Origin: Streptomyces atroolivaceus
Lineage (GTDB): Bacteria; Actinomycetota; Actinomycetes; Streptomycetales; Streptomycetaceae
NCBI RefSeq assembly: GCF_000717025.1
Contig: NZ_JNXG01000002.1
Span: 744,001-808,000 of the forward strand
Direction: 5' to 3'
Length of the DNA: 64,000 nt
In this document: in pieces, positions 27,295 through 36,845 of the stretch
Position numbering within the stretch: the stretch's first letter is position 1
Layout of the letters: every line of letters begins with the position of its first letter
Notes under the pieces: generated by a model
The model's input: the letters and a program-made list of their open reading frames with translations, nothing else
Told to the model about the DNA's origin: nothing
Databases searched by the model: none
Program-made: the position numbers and the translations under genes

Positions 27295-27336
27295 CGGCGG
27301 GGAGCGGGCGCGCCGTGAGGCGGCCGCTCCCCGCCG
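27295..27336 (-). terminator. Hairpin terminator of the SapA-like gene
   Basis: CGGCGGGGAGCGG (27295-27307) pairs with its complement (27324-27336). It lies between the SapA-like stop and fumC. Confidence 0.65.
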
Positions 27337-27352
27337 TCGAAGCGCCGGACGA

Positions 27353-27868
27353 TCAGTTGCAGGGGAACAGGTAAGAGGACGAGTAGTTGATGAAGAGGCT
27401 GCTGGACGAGGTGCCCATCTTGGCCGTGACCTTGGCACAGGCGATGCTCGACACGTAGACGGGGCCCGCGTACTGGGAGAAGTTTCCGGTGTCGGTGTCG
27501 CAGCCGGTTCCGTCGACCTTGCAGATCTTCAGGGACATGTAGCGCGAGACGCCCACGTTGTTGTCCATGATCGCGCAGCCCTTGGCCCCGTTGGTGTAGG
27601 AGAAGAGGGTCGCGAGGCGCATGCCCGGGTCGGTCCCCTCCGGCAGGGGGACCGCTCTGCTCAGGGTGTACCCGGTGCCGCACACCGTCGCGGCGGCCGC
27701 CGCCGTCCGCGGGTCCTCATGGGCCAGGGCCCGTGTCATGGCGTCGGCCTCGCCGGAGACGGCCACCTCGGGGCGGTCCGCGGCGACGGCCTGGGGAGCG
27801 GTGAGGACGGCGGCGGCGAGGGCGGCGGCGGCGAGGGCGGCGCGCATGACGACTGCGGAACGAGACAT
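27353..27868 (-). CDS. Secreted spore-associated protein A-like protein
   Basis: The 171-residue exported protein has a signal peptide (MSRSAVVMRAALAAAALAAAVLTAPQAVA). The mature domain has cysteines in ATVCGTGYTL, NGAKGCAIMD, LKICKVDGTGCD, SSIACAK and a terminal FPCN, so several disulfides are likely. The CGxGY start and YAGPVYVSSIACAKV pattern resemble the Streptomyces spore-associated protein SapA family, whose function is unknown. ATG at 27868 was chosen; an ATG four codons upstream (27880) is equally possible, and neither has a clear ribosome-binding site. It is monocistronic between the two fumarase genes. Confidence 0.75.
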   Translation of the reverse strand: MSRSAVVMRAALAAAALAAAVLTAPQAVAADRPEVAVSGEADAMTRALAHEDPRTAAAAATVCGTGYTLSRAVPLPEGTDPGMRLATLFSYTNGAKGCAIMDNNVGVSRYMSLKICKVDGTGCDTDTGNFSQYAGPVYVSSIACAKVTAKMGTSSSSLFINYSSSYLFPCN

Positions 27869-28134
27869 GGCTGAGTCCATTTTCTGCGGAGGCGGATGCT
27901 GCCCGAGGGCGGGCTGACGGTCAGGTGGCCGGGTCGTCCGCAAGGACGTCCCGGCGCTCGCCCAATTTAGGTGTGGCCTGCATCCGAGGTCATGACCTGG
28001 ACGAACTCTGGCGCGAATGCGCCTGGAGCGCCTTGGCAGGAGGGGCCTTGGCGGGCAGCGGGCCCGGAGCGCCGGGGGCGCGGTGGCCGATATGCGGCGC
28101 CCCGGTGCGCGCACGGACCGGAGCGGGAACGCCG

Positions 28135-28169
28135 CAGGGGGTGCCCGGCCGCCGGCCGGACACCCCCTG
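28135..28169 (-). terminator. Hairpin terminator after the class I fumarase gene
   Basis: The arms 28135-28150 and 28154-28169 pair over 16 positions with one mismatch, around loop GCC, 20 bases past the stop. The rest of the gap to 27869 shows no gene. Confidence 0.7.
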
Positions 28170-28188
28170 AAGCCCTGGGACGGGTAGG

Positions 28189-29856
28189 TCAGCCGAGGCC
28201 GGGGCCGCGGACCGGGATGCTCGTGAAGGTCGGCGCCGGGGCGGGCTCGGTGAAGAAGTCGTTGCCCTTGTCGTCGACCACGACGAACGCGGGGAAGTCC
28301 TCGACCTCGATGCGCCAGACCGCCTCCATGCCGAGCTCCTCGTACTCGACGACCTCGACCTTCTTGATGCAGTCCTGGGCGAGACGTGCGGCGGGGCCGC
28401 CGATCGAGCCGAGGTAGAAGCCGCCGTGCGCGCCGCACGCGTCCGTGACCTGCTTGGACCGGTTGCCCTTGGCGAGCATGACCTTGGAGCCGCCCGCCGC
28501 CTGGAACTGCGCGACGTAGCTGTCCATGCGGCCGGCCGTCGTCGGACCGAAGGAACCGGACGCGTAGCCCTCAGGGGTCTTCGCCGGGCCGGCGTAGTAC
28601 ACCGGGTGGTCCTTGAGGTACTGCGGCATCTCCTCGCCCGCGTCGAGCCGCTCCTTGATCTTGGCGTGCGCGATGTCGCGGGCCACGACCAGCGGGCCGG
28701 TCAGCGAGAGCCGGGTCTTGACCGGGTACTTGGTCAGCTCGGCGAGGATGTCGTCCATCGGCTGGTTCAGGTCGATCTTCACCACGTCCCCGGACTCGTC
28801 CAGGTGCTCGTCGGTGGTGTCCGGGAGGAAGCGCGCCGGGTCCTTCTCCAGCTGCTCCAGGAACACGCCCTCGGCGGTGATCTTCGCGGTCGCCTGGCGG
28901 TCGGCCGAGCAGGACACGGCGATCGCGACGGGCAGCGAGGCGCCGTGCCGGGGGAGGCGGACGACCCGGACGTCGTGGCAGAAGTACTTGCCGCCGAACT
29001 GGGCGCCGATGCCGATCTTCTGCGTCAGTTCGAAGACCTTCTGCTCCAGGTCCTCGTCCCGGAAGCCGTGGCCGGCCGGGGAACCCTCGGAGGGCAGCTC
29101 GTCCAGGTAGTGCGCGGAGGCGTACTTCGCGGTCTTCAGCGCGAACTCGGCCGACGTACCGCCGACGACGATCGCCAGGTGGTAGGGCGGGCAGGCCGCC
29201 GTGCCCAGTGAACGGATCTTCTCCTCCAGGAACTTCATCATGGAGGCCTCGTTGAGGACCGCCTTGGTCTCCTGGTAGAGGAAGGACTTGTTGGCCGAGC
29301 CGCCGCCCTTGGCCATGAAGAGGAACTTGTAGGCGCCGCCGTCCGTCGCGTACAGCTCGATCTGCGCCGGCAGGTTCGAGCCGGTGTTCTTCTCGTCCCA
29401 CATGGTCAGCGGGGCCATCTGCGAGTAGCGCAGGTTGAGCTTCGTGTACGCGTCGAAGATGCCGTGCGACAGGGCCTCCTCGTCACCGCCCTCGGTGAGC
29501 ACGTTCTGGCCGCGCTTGCCCATGACGATCGCCGTGCCGGTGTCCTGGCACATCGGCAGGACACCCGCGGCGGCGATGTTCGCGTTCTTCAGGAGGTCCA
29601 GCGCGACGAACTTGTCGTTGGACGAGGCCTCGGGGTCGTCCACGATGCGGCGCAGCTGTGCCAGGTGGGCGGGCCGCAGATAGTGCGAGATGTCGTGCAT
29701 GGCCTCGGCCGCGAGGGTGCGCAGGGCCTCCGGAGCCACCTTGAGGAACGTACGGCCGTCGGCCTCGAAGGTCGAGACGCCCTCGGCGGTCACCAGCCGG
29801 TAGGGCGTGGTGTCCTCTCCCAGTGGGAGCAGATCGGAGTACGCAAACTCTGGCAT
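28189..29856 (-). CDS. Class I (iron-sulfur) fumarate hydratase
   Basis: This 555-residue 4Fe-4S-dependent hydratase has fused alpha and beta domains. Cluster cysteines are in [26 protein letters not shown] and [10 protein letters not shown]. The C-terminal beta-domain has [12 protein letters not shown] and [18 protein letters not shown]. It catalyses fumarate/malate interconversion and may accept related dicarboxylates. Of two ATGs, 29856 (MPEFAYSD) sits at a good distance from GAGGA, while the one at 29865 overlaps it. It is oxygen- and iron-sensitive, unlike FumC encoded nearby. It is divergent from the DUF1707 gene. Confidence 0.95.
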   Translation of the reverse strand: MPEFAYSDLLPLGEDTTPYRLVTAEGVSTFEADGRTFLKVAPEALRTLAAEAMHDISHYLRPAHLAQLRRIVDDPEASSNDKFVALDLLKNANIAAAGVLPMCQDTGTAIVMGKRGQNVLTEGGDEEALSHGIFDAYTKLNLRYSQMAPLTMWDEKNTGSNLPAQIELYATDGGAYKFLFMAKGGGSANKSFLYQETKAVLNEASMMKFLEEKIRSLGTAACPPYHLAIVVGGTSAEFALKTAKYASAHYLDELPSEGSPAGHGFRDEDLEQKVFELTQKIGIGAQFGGKYFCHDVRVVRLPRHGASLPVAIAVSCSADRQATAKITAEGVFLEQLEKDPARFLPDTTDEHLDESGDVVKIDLNQPMDDILAELTKYPVKTRLSLTGPLVVARDIAHAKIKERLDAGEEMPQYLKDHPVYYAGPAKTPEGYASGSFGPTTAGRMDSYVAQFQAAGGSKVMLAKGNRSKQVTDACGAHGGFYLGSIGGPAARLAQDCIKKVEVVEYEELGMEAVWRIEVEDFPAFVVVDDKGNDFFTEPAPAPTFTSIPVRGPGLG

Positions 29857-30046
29857 TACGGCCATTCCTCACTCGGCGACAGCAGCTGACCACCCTTGGG
29901 CAGCGCATCCACCAGGGTAGGACCCCCCGGACCTCCCGGACCTGTGAGGTAAGGCTCACCCGGGATCCCCTGCGCCGGAGGCCGGATCGCGAGCAAGGCC
30001 GGTGAGGCACTGGTCGCGATCTATCGCGTTTCGGTAGGCTGGTTCG

Positions 30047-30718
30047 GTGGACCTCGAAAAGCAGCCCCAGCAGCCCGTCGCTCCGGCCGGTCCCGCGCCC
30101 GCCGGAATCCGCGCCTCCGACGCGGACCGCGACCGGATCGCGGATATCCTGCGGGAGGCCATGGCCGAGGGCCGGCTGACCGCCGAGGAGCACGCCGAGC
30201 GGGTCGACCTCGTCTACCGGGCCAAGACCGTCGGTGAACTCGAACCACTGGTCCAGGACCTGCCGGCGCCTGGCGGTACCGCCAGGCAGGCCGCCTCGTC
30301 CTACGGATACGGCCCCGAGGGGACCCCTGGGCCCGCCGAGAATCTGGTGGCGGTCTTCAGCAGCTCCACCCGTAAGGGCCGTTGGCGCGTGGGTGGCCGT
30401 ACGAACGCCTTCGCCCTCTTCGGGAGTGTCGAGATGGACCTCACGGAGGCGCTGTTCGGCCAGCGGCTGACGGTCATCAACGCGACGTCCATCTTCGGCA
30501 GCGTCGAGGTCAGGGTGCCCGAGAACATCTCTCTGCGCGGCAGCGGAACGGGTGTTTTCGGCAATTTCGAGGTCGACACCCTGGAATCCGCCGACCCGGA
30601 AGCCCCGGTGGTCGTCGTGAACGGCTACTCCGTCTTCGGGAGCGTCGAGGCGAAGCCCAAGCGTGGCAAGCTCATCGCCAATCTGCACCGCCAGTTGCGC
30701 AAACACCTCGGCCACTGA
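30047..30718 (+). CDS. DUF1707 and LiaF-like domain protein
   Basis: The 223-residue protein has a DUF1707 module (IRASDADRDRIADILREAMAEGRLTAEEHAERVDLVYRAKT, about 22-62). The C-terminal half resembles the LiaF/DUF2154 cell-wall-active-antibiotic response domain, with repeated glycine turns (FALFGSVEMDL, TSIFGSVEVRV, TGVFGNFEVD, YSVFGSVEA). No membrane helix is seen, so it is probably a soluble regulator at the membrane. The GTG at 30047 is the family start. It precedes the WhiB-like gene by 163 bases on the same strand. Confidence 0.85.
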   Translation: MDLEKQPQQPVAPAGPAPAGIRASDADRDRIADILREAMAEGRLTAEEHAERVDLVYRAKTVGELEPLVQDLPAPGGTARQAASSYGYGPEGTPGPAENLVAVFSSSTRKGRWRVGGRTNAFALFGSVEMDLTEALFGQRLTVINATSIFGSVEVRVPENISLRGSGTGVFGNFEVDTLESADPEAPVVVVNGYSVFGSVEAKPKRGKLIANLHRQLRKHLGH

Positions 30719-30881
30719 GGCCGGACGGCTGGGCCACGGCGGATTCCGGCCAACCGGCGACGCGGTGTGGACGCGGCGGCCGCAAGGCGGCGCCACTCAG
30801 TGCATAGGCGTGCGTACAGCGGGTAGGGAGAGCTGCATCGCCTCTCGCTCACGAAGCCCAAGCCGTCGTCAGGAGTGGGCC

Positions 30882-31253
30882 GTGCTGCACATGCCGCATC
30901 AGCCCCTGCAGGTCGCCGCCGTACCGTCCCCACGCGCGCCCGCGCGCGAGGACCAGGCGGGGCCCTGGCACTCGGAGGCGGTGTGCCGCCGGGACGAAGC
31001 CGGACTGTTCTTCGCCCCGTCGAAGGAGCCGACTGCTGCCCGGCTGTCCCGTGAGGAAGCCGCCAAGCAGGTCTGTGCGAGGTGTCCGGTGATGGTGGAG
31101 TGCCGGGAGCACGCGCTCATACAGCCCGAGCCCTACGGGGTGTGGGGCGGTCTCACCGCAGCCGAACGCCGCGTGGTCCTCGCCCGGCGCCGGAGGCGCG
31201 ACATGGAGCTCAAGGCGGCGGCCCCGACGGGGCACATAGCCGCGGCGGGCTGA
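30882..31253 (+). CDS. wblI: WhiB-like iron-sulfur transcription factor (WblI-type)
   Basis: The 123-residue Wbl protein has four cluster cysteines, Cys35 (EAVCRRDE), Cys65 and Cys68 (VCARCPV) and Cys74 (VECREHAL). These are followed by the G(V/I)WGG turn at 87-90 and a basic C-terminal DNA-contact region (ARRRRRDMELKA). Wbl proteins bind a 4Fe-4S cluster and usually act through the principal sigma factor. AGGAG lies six bases before the GTG at 30882; a later ATG at 30891 is less likely. The position between the DUF1707 gene and glpX matches the S. coelicolor wblI locus as I recall it, so the symbol is by synteny. The target genes are unknown. Confidence 0.88.
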   Translation: MLHMPHQPLQVAAVPSPRAPAREDQAGPWHSEAVCRRDEAGLFFAPSKEPTAARLSREEAAKQVCARCPVMVECREHALIQPEPYGVWGGLTAAERRVVLARRRRRDMELKAAAPTGHIAAAG

Positions 31254-31265
31254 TCCCCGCGCGGA

Positions 31266-31306
31266 CGGATGTGGGGGCCGCTCTGCCCGGGCGGCCCCCA
31301 CATCCG
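31266..31306. terminator. Bidirectional terminator between wblI and glpX
   Basis: A 16-bp perfect inverted repeat (31266-31281 with 31291-31306) encloses a 9-base loop between convergent genes. Confidence 0.85.
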
Positions 31307-31317
31307 TACCGACGGAG

Positions 31318-32349
31318 CTACTTGGCGCGGTCGAAGTCGATCGCGCTGTAGGCACGCAGCTTCGAGAGCCGGTGCGTCGAGTCGATCCGCCGGATCGTGC
31401 CCGACTTGGAGCGCATCACCAGGGACTCCGTGGTCGCCGTCTCCGCGCGGTACCGCACACCGCGCAGCAGTTCGCCGTCGGTGATCCCGGTGGCGACGAA
31501 GAACACGTTGTCCCCGCTGACGAGGTCATCCGTCGACAGGACCCGGTCCAGGTCGTGACCGGCGTCCAGCGCGCGCTGCCGCTCGGCCTCGTCCTTGGGC
31601 CAGAGCTTGCCCTGGATGACCCCGCCGAGGCACTTTATGGCGCAGGCCGAGATGATGCCCTCGGGGGTTCCGCCGATGCCCATGAGCAGGTCGACGCCGG
31701 TCCCCTCGCGGGCCGCCATGATCGATCCGGCGACGTCGCCGTCGGAGATGAACTTGATCCGGGCGCCGGTCTCCCGGATCTCCCGGACGACGCCCTCGTG
31801 CCGGGGCCGGTCCAGGATGACGACGGTGACGTCCTCGGGCGTCGAGCTCTTGGCCTTCGCGACGCGCCGGATGTTCACGGAAACGGGCGCGTTGATGTCG
31901 ACGAAGTCGGCGGCCTCGGGGCCGGTGACCAGCTTGTCCATGTAGAAGACGGCGGACGGGTCGAACATCGCGCCTCGGTCCGCGGCGGCCAGGACGGCGA
32001 TCGCGTTGGGCATGCCCTTGGCGTTCAGTGTGGTGCCGTCGATCGGGTCGACGGCGATGTCGACCTCGGCTCCGGTGCCGTCACCGACGCGCTCGCCGTT
32101 GAACAGCATGGGGGCTTCGTCCTTCTCGCCCTCGCCGATGACGACGATGCCGTTCATCGACACCGTGGAGACGAGCGTGCGCATGGCCTTCACCGCGGCG
32201 CCGTCGGCGCCGATCTTGTCGCCGCGGCCGACCCAGCGCCCGGCGGCCATGGCGGCGGCCTCGGTGACCCGCACCAGCTCCAGGGCCAGGTTGCGGTCGG
32301 GGGCCTCCGGGGAGACCTCGAGCTGGGACGGCAGATGATGCTCGGACAT
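31318..32349 (-). CDS. glpX: Class II fructose-1,6-bisphosphatase
   Basis: This gluconeogenic enzyme removes the 1-phosphate from fructose 1,6-bisphosphate. The 343-residue protein has the lithium-sensitive phosphatase motifs [11 protein letters not shown] and [17 protein letters not shown], and later [21 protein letters not shown] typical of GlpX. The ATG at 32349 follows AAGGTG and gives the usual length. Longer upstream readings run into the divergent promoter region. In actinobacteria this is usually the only fructose bisphosphatase. Confidence 0.96.
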   Translation of the reverse strand: MSEHHLPSQLEVSPEAPDRNLALELVRVTEAAAMAAGRWVGRGDKIGADGAAVKAMRTLVSTVSMNGIVVIGEGEKDEAPMLFNGERVGDGTGAEVDIAVDPIDGTTLNAKGMPNAIAVLAAADRGAMFDPSAVFYMDKLVTGPEAADFVDINAPVSVNIRRVAKAKSSTPEDVTVVILDRPRHEGVVREIRETGARIKFISDGDVAGSIMAAREGTGVDLLMGIGGTPEGIISACAIKCLGGVIQGKLWPKDEAERQRALDAGHDLDRVLSTDDLVSGDNVFFVATGITDGELLRGVRYRAETATTESLVMRSKSGTIRRIDSTHRLSKLRAYSAIDFDRAK

Positions 32350-32492
32350 CGGAGCGCACCTTTCTGTACGACGACGACCGGAAAGAGGGTGCTGTGACTC
32401 TATCGGTAGGTCGATAAAATGAGCAGAGCGGGTCACGTTTGAGCGGGTGCCCGATGGCTGGGCCCCGGGCGGCGCATGCCACCATTGAGTCC

Positions 32493-33044
32493 GTGGCAAG
32501 CAAGCGAGGCAAGCAGACCGTCCGGGACATGATCCTGTCGATGCTCGTGATCACCGCTGTGGCGGGCGTCGTCTACATCTTCATCCCGCACGACGACAAG
32601 GCCGACCCGATCAAGGCGGTCGACTACCGGGTCGAGCTCGCGACGGCCCGTCGTGCCGCGCCGTACCCGGTGGCGGCCCCGGCCGGACTGCCGGAGGGCT
32701 GGAAGCCGACCTCCGTCTCGTACGAGGGACACAACGCCGCCGGCTGGCACCTCGGCTACCTCGACCCGGACGACCGGTACGTCGCCGTGGAGCAGTCGAC
32801 GACCCCGGCGAAGAAGTACGTCCCCCAGGTCAGCCAGGCCGCCGAGAACACCGGCCGTACGCGCGAGGTCTCGGGCCGGGCGTGGGAGGTCTGGGAGGGC
32901 CCGAAGTACGACGCGCTGGTACTGCGCGCCGAGGGTGTGACGACGGTGGTCACCGGCTCGGCCCCGGCGGAGCGGCTGGCCGAGATGGCCGCCGCACTGA
33001 AGACCGCGCCCGTCGGAACCGCCTCCGCCCCGGCCGCCTCCTGA
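32493..33044 (+). CDS. DUF4245 membrane-anchored protein
   Basis: The 183-residue protein has one N-terminal membrane helix ([19 protein letters not shown]) after a short basic start ([12 protein letters not shown]). The extracytoplasmic domain has [19 protein letters not shown] and [28 protein letters not shown], characteristic of DUF4245. The function is unknown. The GTG at 32493 is taken because the helix then starts at residue 13, as in relatives. It is divergent from glpX (143 bases) and ends before a bidirectional terminator at 33094-33130. Confidence 0.85.
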   Translation: MASKRGKQTVRDMILSMLVITAVAGVVYIFIPHDDKADPIKAVDYRVELATARRAAPYPVAAPAGLPEGWKPTSVSYEGHNAAGWHLGYLDPDDRYVAVEQSTTPAKKYVPQVSQAAENTGRTREVSGRAWEVWEGPKYDALVLRAEGVTTVVTGSAPAERLAEMAAALKTAPVGTASAPAAS

Positions 33045-33093
33045 CGGCGGCCACGCCGCCCGGCCGGGGGACCCGCTGGGCCGGAGGAACCGC

Positions 33094-33130
33094 GAAGAGC
33101 CCCTCGACGCCGAGCGTCGCGGGGCTCTTC
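33094..33130. terminator. Bidirectional terminator
   Basis: A 17-bp perfect stem (33094-33110 with 33114-33130) with loop CGA lies between the convergent DUF4245 and nitroreductase genes. Confidence 0.85.
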
Positions 33131-33149
33131 CGCTGGTTCCGGGAGCGGG

Positions 33150-33740
33150 TCAGACGGTCGTGACGACCTCGTCGTAGGACAGGCGCGGCAGGCGCGGGAA
33201 CCAGGCGTCCTCGCCCGGCTTGCCGATGTTGACGGCCATGAGCAGCTTGTGGTCGCCGTCCAGGAACTCCTTCTCGATGCCCGCGGCGTCGAAGCCGGTC
33301 ATCGGGCCGGCGGCCAGGCCGGCGGCACGGACGCCGATGATGAAGTAGGCGGCCTGCAGCCCCGCGTTCAGCGCGGCGGACTGCTCGCGGACCGGGCGCT
33401 CGGAGAAGAACGCGTCCTTGGCCTGCGGGAAGTGCGGCAGGAGCGCCGGGAGTTCGTCGTGGAACTCGTGGTCAGCGACGAGGAGGGCGACCAGCGGGGC
33501 GGCCGCGGTCTTCGGGCGGTTGCCCTCCGCCATGTGCTTGACCAGACGCTCACGGCCCTCGGCCGAGCGGACCAGGACGACGCGCAGCGGCGACTGGTTG
33601 AAGGCGGTGGGGCCGTACTTGACCAGGTCGTAGATCGCCTGGACCTGCTCGTCGGTCACCGGCTCGTCGGTGAACGTGTTGGCGGTGCGGGCCTCGCGGA
33701 AGAGCAGGTCCTGGGCGGCGGGGTCAAGAACGAGGGACAT
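33150..33740 (-). CDS. Nitroreductase-family protein, RutE/malonic semialdehyde reductase type
   Basis: The 196-residue flavoprotein has the nitroreductase FMN-binding segments FREARTANTFTDEPV, YGPTAFNQSPLRVVLV and the C-terminal GDHKLLMAVNIGKPGEDAWFPRLPRLSYDEVV. The whole layout follows RutE/YdfG-associated reductases, which act on 3-hydroxypropionate semialdehyde. Such proteins are also annotated as general NAD(P)H nitroreductases. ATG at 33740 (MSLVLDPAAQDLLF) matches the family start, though the ribosome-binding site is weak. It is transcribed in the same direction as xseB but 130 bases downstream. Confidence 0.88.
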   Translation of the reverse strand: MSLVLDPAAQDLLFREARTANTFTDEPVTDEQVQAIYDLVKYGPTAFNQSPLRVVLVRSAEGRERLVKHMAEGNRPKTAAAPLVALLVADHEFHDELPALLPHFPQAKDAFFSERPVREQSAALNAGLQAAYFIIGVRAAGLAAGPMTGFDAAGIEKEFLDGDHKLLMAVNIGKPGEDAWFPRLPRLSYDEVVTTV

Positions 33741-33871
33741 CTGGAGCGGTACCTTCCGAACGGAACGGGTCAAGCGACGGAGTCACCGTAACCGGAAGAT
33801 AGATTAAGCTTCAACTAAATCCGTCCCGGGGTGATCCACCGCACAAGCGCGCCCGAAGAGCCCCCGCCCGC

Positions 33872-34126
33872 TCAGTCCGTGCCGTCGCCCGCCCCGGAGG
33901 CCTCCTCGGGGCGCGCCAGCGCCGCGTCCAGCCGGGCCCGCGCACCCTCCAGCCAGTGCCGGCACACCTTCGCCAGCTCCTCGCCGCGCTCCCACAGGGC
34001 AAGCGACTCCTCCAGCGTCGTGCCGCCCGCCTCCAGGCGGCGTACGACCTCGATCAGCTCGTCCCGCGCCTGCTCGTACCCGAGCGTGCCCGTCGCGGCA
34101 GCCGTCGTCGTCCCGTCGTCCGTCAT
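33872..34126 (-). CDS. xseB: Exodeoxyribonuclease VII small subunit
   Basis: The 84-residue helical subunit has the family core GYEQARDELIEVVRRLEAGGTTLEESLALWERGEELAKVCRHWL. It binds the long coiled region of XseA in the complex that degrades single-stranded DNA in both directions. It begins 40 bases after the xseA stop. The Ala/Glu-rich tail is variable in the family. Confidence 0.95.
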   Translation of the reverse strand: MTDDGTTTAAATGTLGYEQARDELIEVVRRLEAGGTTLEESLALWERGEELAKVCRHWLEGARARLDAALARPEEASGAGDGTD

Positions 34127-34166
34127 GCCGACCACCCTATGCGCGGGCTCCGACAAACCGGCCCGG

Positions 34167-35378
34167 TCACTCCGCGACCCGTACGGTGAACTCGCCCTCG
34201 GAGACCCGCGCCCGCAGCTCCTCGCCCGGCGCCCCGGCGTCCGCGGGGGAGCGCACCACATGACCGTCCGGCCGCTGCAGCACGGCGTAACCCCGCTCCA
34301 GCGTCGCCGCGGGCGACAGCGCCACGACCCGGGCACGGGTGTGCGCGAGCTCGGAGTCGGCGCGGTCCAGCAGGTGCCCGAGCACCCTGCGGCTCCGTCC
34401 CACCAGCGCGTCGATCTCCGCCTCCCGCTCGTCCACCATCCGCTGCGGCCGCTCCATGGAGGACCTGCCCAGCGCGTGCGCGAGCCCGCGCTCCTCCCGG
34501 TCGATCAGGCCCCGTACGGTCCGCAGCGCGCGGTCCCGGAGCTGCTGGACGCGGTCGAGCTCCTCGCCCACGTCCGGCACGACCTTCTTCGCCGCGTCGG
34601 TCGGTGTGGACGCCCGCAGATCGGCCACCAGGTCGAGCAGCGGCGAGTCCGGCTCGTGCCCGATGGCGGAGACCACCGGCGTGCGGCACGCGGCCACGGC
34701 ACGGATCAGCGCCTCGTCGGAGAACGGCAGCAGGTCCTCGACGCTGCCGCCGCCGCGGGCGACGACGATCACGTCGACCGCGTCCAGCCCGTCCAGCTCC
34801 TGGACCGCCTGGACCACCTGATTCACCGCGTGCACCCCCTGCACCGCGGTGTTGCGCACCTCGAAGCGCACCGCCGGCCAGCGCCGCCTGGCGTTCTCCA
34901 GCACGTCGCGCTCCGCCGCCGACGCGCGCCCGGAGACCAGGCCGATCAACTGCGGCAGGAAGGGCAGCGGTTTCTTCCGGTCCAGTGCGAAGAGGCCCTC
35001 GGCGGCCAGTGACTTCTTCAGCTGCTCCAGCCGCACCAGCAACTCGCCGATGCCCACCGGCCGTATCTCCGTGGCCCGCAGCGACAGCTGCCCGCGCGGG
35101 GCGTACCACTCCGGCTTGGCGAGGACGACGACCCTCGCGCCCTCCGTCACTACATCGGCGATCCGGTCGAAGACCTGCCGGAAGCAGGTCACGCTCACCG
35201 AGATGTCGTGGGACGGGTCGCGCAGCGTCAGGAACACCACCCCGGCTCCCGGCCGGCGCGACAGCTGCGTGATCTGCCCCTCGACCCAGACCGCGCCGAG
35301 CCGGTCGATCCACCCGCCGATCAGCCGTGACACGTCGCCGACGGGCAGCGGGGCTTCCGGGGACGTAGTGAGAGCCAT
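34167..35378 (-). CDS. xseA: Exodeoxyribonuclease VII large subunit
   Basis: This 403-residue catalytic subunit has an N-terminal OB fold (about 10-110, [24 protein letters not shown]). The catalytic core carries [20 protein letters not shown] and [21 protein letters not shown], then [31 protein letters not shown] coiled C-terminal part ends at [16 protein letters not shown] at 35378 is used. It lies 30 bases after the amino-acid permease gene and 40 bases before xseB, so the three are probably one transcript. Confidence 0.96.
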   Translation of the reverse strand: MALTTSPEAPLPVGDVSRLIGGWIDRLGAVWVEGQITQLSRRPGAGVVFLTLRDPSHDISVSVTCFRQVFDRIADVVTEGARVVVLAKPEWYAPRGQLSLRATEIRPVGIGELLVRLEQLKKSLAAEGLFALDRKKPLPFLPQLIGLVSGRASAAERDVLENARRRWPAVRFEVRNTAVQGVHAVNQVVQAVQELDGLDAVDVIVVARGGGSVEDLLPFSDEALIRAVAACRTPVVSAIGHEPDSPLLDLVADLRASTPTDAAKKVVPDVGEELDRVQQLRDRALRTVRGLIDREERGLAHALGRSSMERPQRMVDEREAEIDALVGRSRRVLGHLLDRADSELAHTRARVVALSPAATLERGYAVLQRPDGHVVRSPADAGAPGEELRARVSEGEFTVRVAE

Positions 35379-35408
35379 ACGGGCGAGGGTATCGGCCGGT
35401 GCCGACAA

Positions 35409-36758
35409 TCAGGCGGCCCGCCGCCCCCACTGCACGGCCAGCACCACCAGCCCGATCCCCAGCCAGCACAACCCCACCAGCTGGGCGCTCGTCGTCGCCT
35501 CCAGGATCACCGCGACCAGGATGGCCGCACCCACCACCGGCATCAGCACGTGGCGCCACCAGCTCGGCGTACCCTCCATCCGGCGTACCGCGAACCAGCC
35601 CACCACCGACGCGTGCAGCAGTACGAACGCCGTGAGCGCGCCGACGTCCACCACCGACACCAGATGGTCGAGCCCGTCGTCGCGCCGGGCCGCCCACACC
35701 GCCGCCACCAGCGTCACCACGGCGGCGCACATGATCGCCACGCGCGGCACCCCGGACCTGGCGTCGATCTGGGACAGGAACGTGGGGAGCCGCCGCTCCC
35801 GGGCCATCGCGAACACCAGACGGCCGGCGGCCGCCTGCCCCGCCAGCGCCGCGAAGGCGGCACCGATGGCCTTGCTGACGGCCACCAGATCGTGCAGCCA
35901 GCTCCCGACCGAGGCATCCACCGCGTCGTAGAACGCCGACCCCTGCTTCGCCGGATCCGCCGCCAGCTCCGCCGAACTCACCGGTTCCAGCAGCGCCGCA
36001 AGATAGGACTGCACCACGAACAGCGCCCCCGCGAGCACCAGGCAGAACAGCACCGCCCGCGCGACTTTGGCCGACCCCCCCGTCACCTCCTCCGCGAACG
36101 AGGCGATCGCGTCGAAGCCCAGATAGGACAGCACCGCGATGGACACCGCGCCCAGCACCGCGGCCATCGAGAACTCGGAATCCCCGGTGAGCGGCGTCAG
36201 CCAGCCACGCCGCGCCCCGTCCCTGACCAGCACCACCACGGCCGACACCACGAACACCAGCAGCACCACGATCTCCATGGCGAGCACCGCGAAGCCCACC
36301 CGGGCCGCGGCCCTCACACCCCAGAGGTTGAGCAGGGTCGTCACGACGACCGCGATGGCCGTCCACACCCACTGCGACACCTCGGGGACCAGCGCGTTCA
36401 TCGCGATCCCGGAGAAGAGGTAGGCCACCGCCGGGATGAGCAGGTAATCGAGCATCGCCATCCACCCGGCGATGAACCCGGGCCCCTCCCCGAGCCCCTT
36501 GCGGGCGTACGCGAAGACAGACCCGGCGAGCGGCGCTACATGGACCATCTGGGCGTAGCTGAACGCCGTGAAGGCCATCACCACGGTCGCCACGAGGTAC
36601 ACGAGAGCCACGGCCCCGTCGGACCGGGCGTCCAGCGTGCCGAACACGCCGACCGGGGCCATGGGTGCGATGAACAGCAGCCCGTAGACCACCAGGTCCC
36701 GGAACCCGAGTGTGCGCCGCAGCTTTCCCTCTTCCGCGCTGCTGCCGCTGCCCGCCAT
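35409..36758 (-). CDS. APC-family amino acid permease
   Basis: This 449-residue transporter has about 12 membrane helices. The family-typical first helix is FRDLVVYGLLFIAPMAPVGVFGTLDARS, and the sixth-helix region is SYLGFDAIASFAEEVTGGSAKVARAV. Later segments include MARERRLPTFLSQIDARSGVPR. It should import an amino acid or amine by cation symport; the substrate is unknown. The ATG at 36758 has GGAGG four bases upstream; an upstream ATG at 36788 is possible. It is divergent from ispH (88 bases) and heads the probable permease-xseA-xseB transcript. Confidence 0.9.
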   Translation of the reverse strand: MAGSGSSAEEGKLRRTLGFRDLVVYGLLFIAPMAPVGVFGTLDARSDGAVALVYLVATVVMAFTAFSYAQMVHVAPLAGSVFAYARKGLGEGPGFIAGWMAMLDYLLIPAVAYLFSGIAMNALVPEVSQWVWTAIAVVVTTLLNLWGVRAAARVGFAVLAMEIVVLLVFVVSAVVVLVRDGARRGWLTPLTGDSEFSMAAVLGAVSIAVLSYLGFDAIASFAEEVTGGSAKVARAVLFCLVLAGALFVVQSYLAALLEPVSSAELAADPAKQGSAFYDAVDASVGSWLHDLVAVSKAIGAAFAALAGQAAAGRLVFAMARERRLPTFLSQIDARSGVPRVAIMCAAVVTLVAAVWAARRDDGLDHLVSVVDVGALTAFVLLHASVVGWFAVRRMEGTPSWWRHVLMPVVGAAILVAVILEATTSAQLVGLCWLGIGLVVLAVQWGRRAA

Positions 36759-36845
36759 GAAGCCTCCGTCGCTTGATTGCGTACGCATCAGTCTCGCGAC
36801 CCCGCTGTCCCGGCGCCTGTTCGGTACGGCCTTACGATGGGACGC

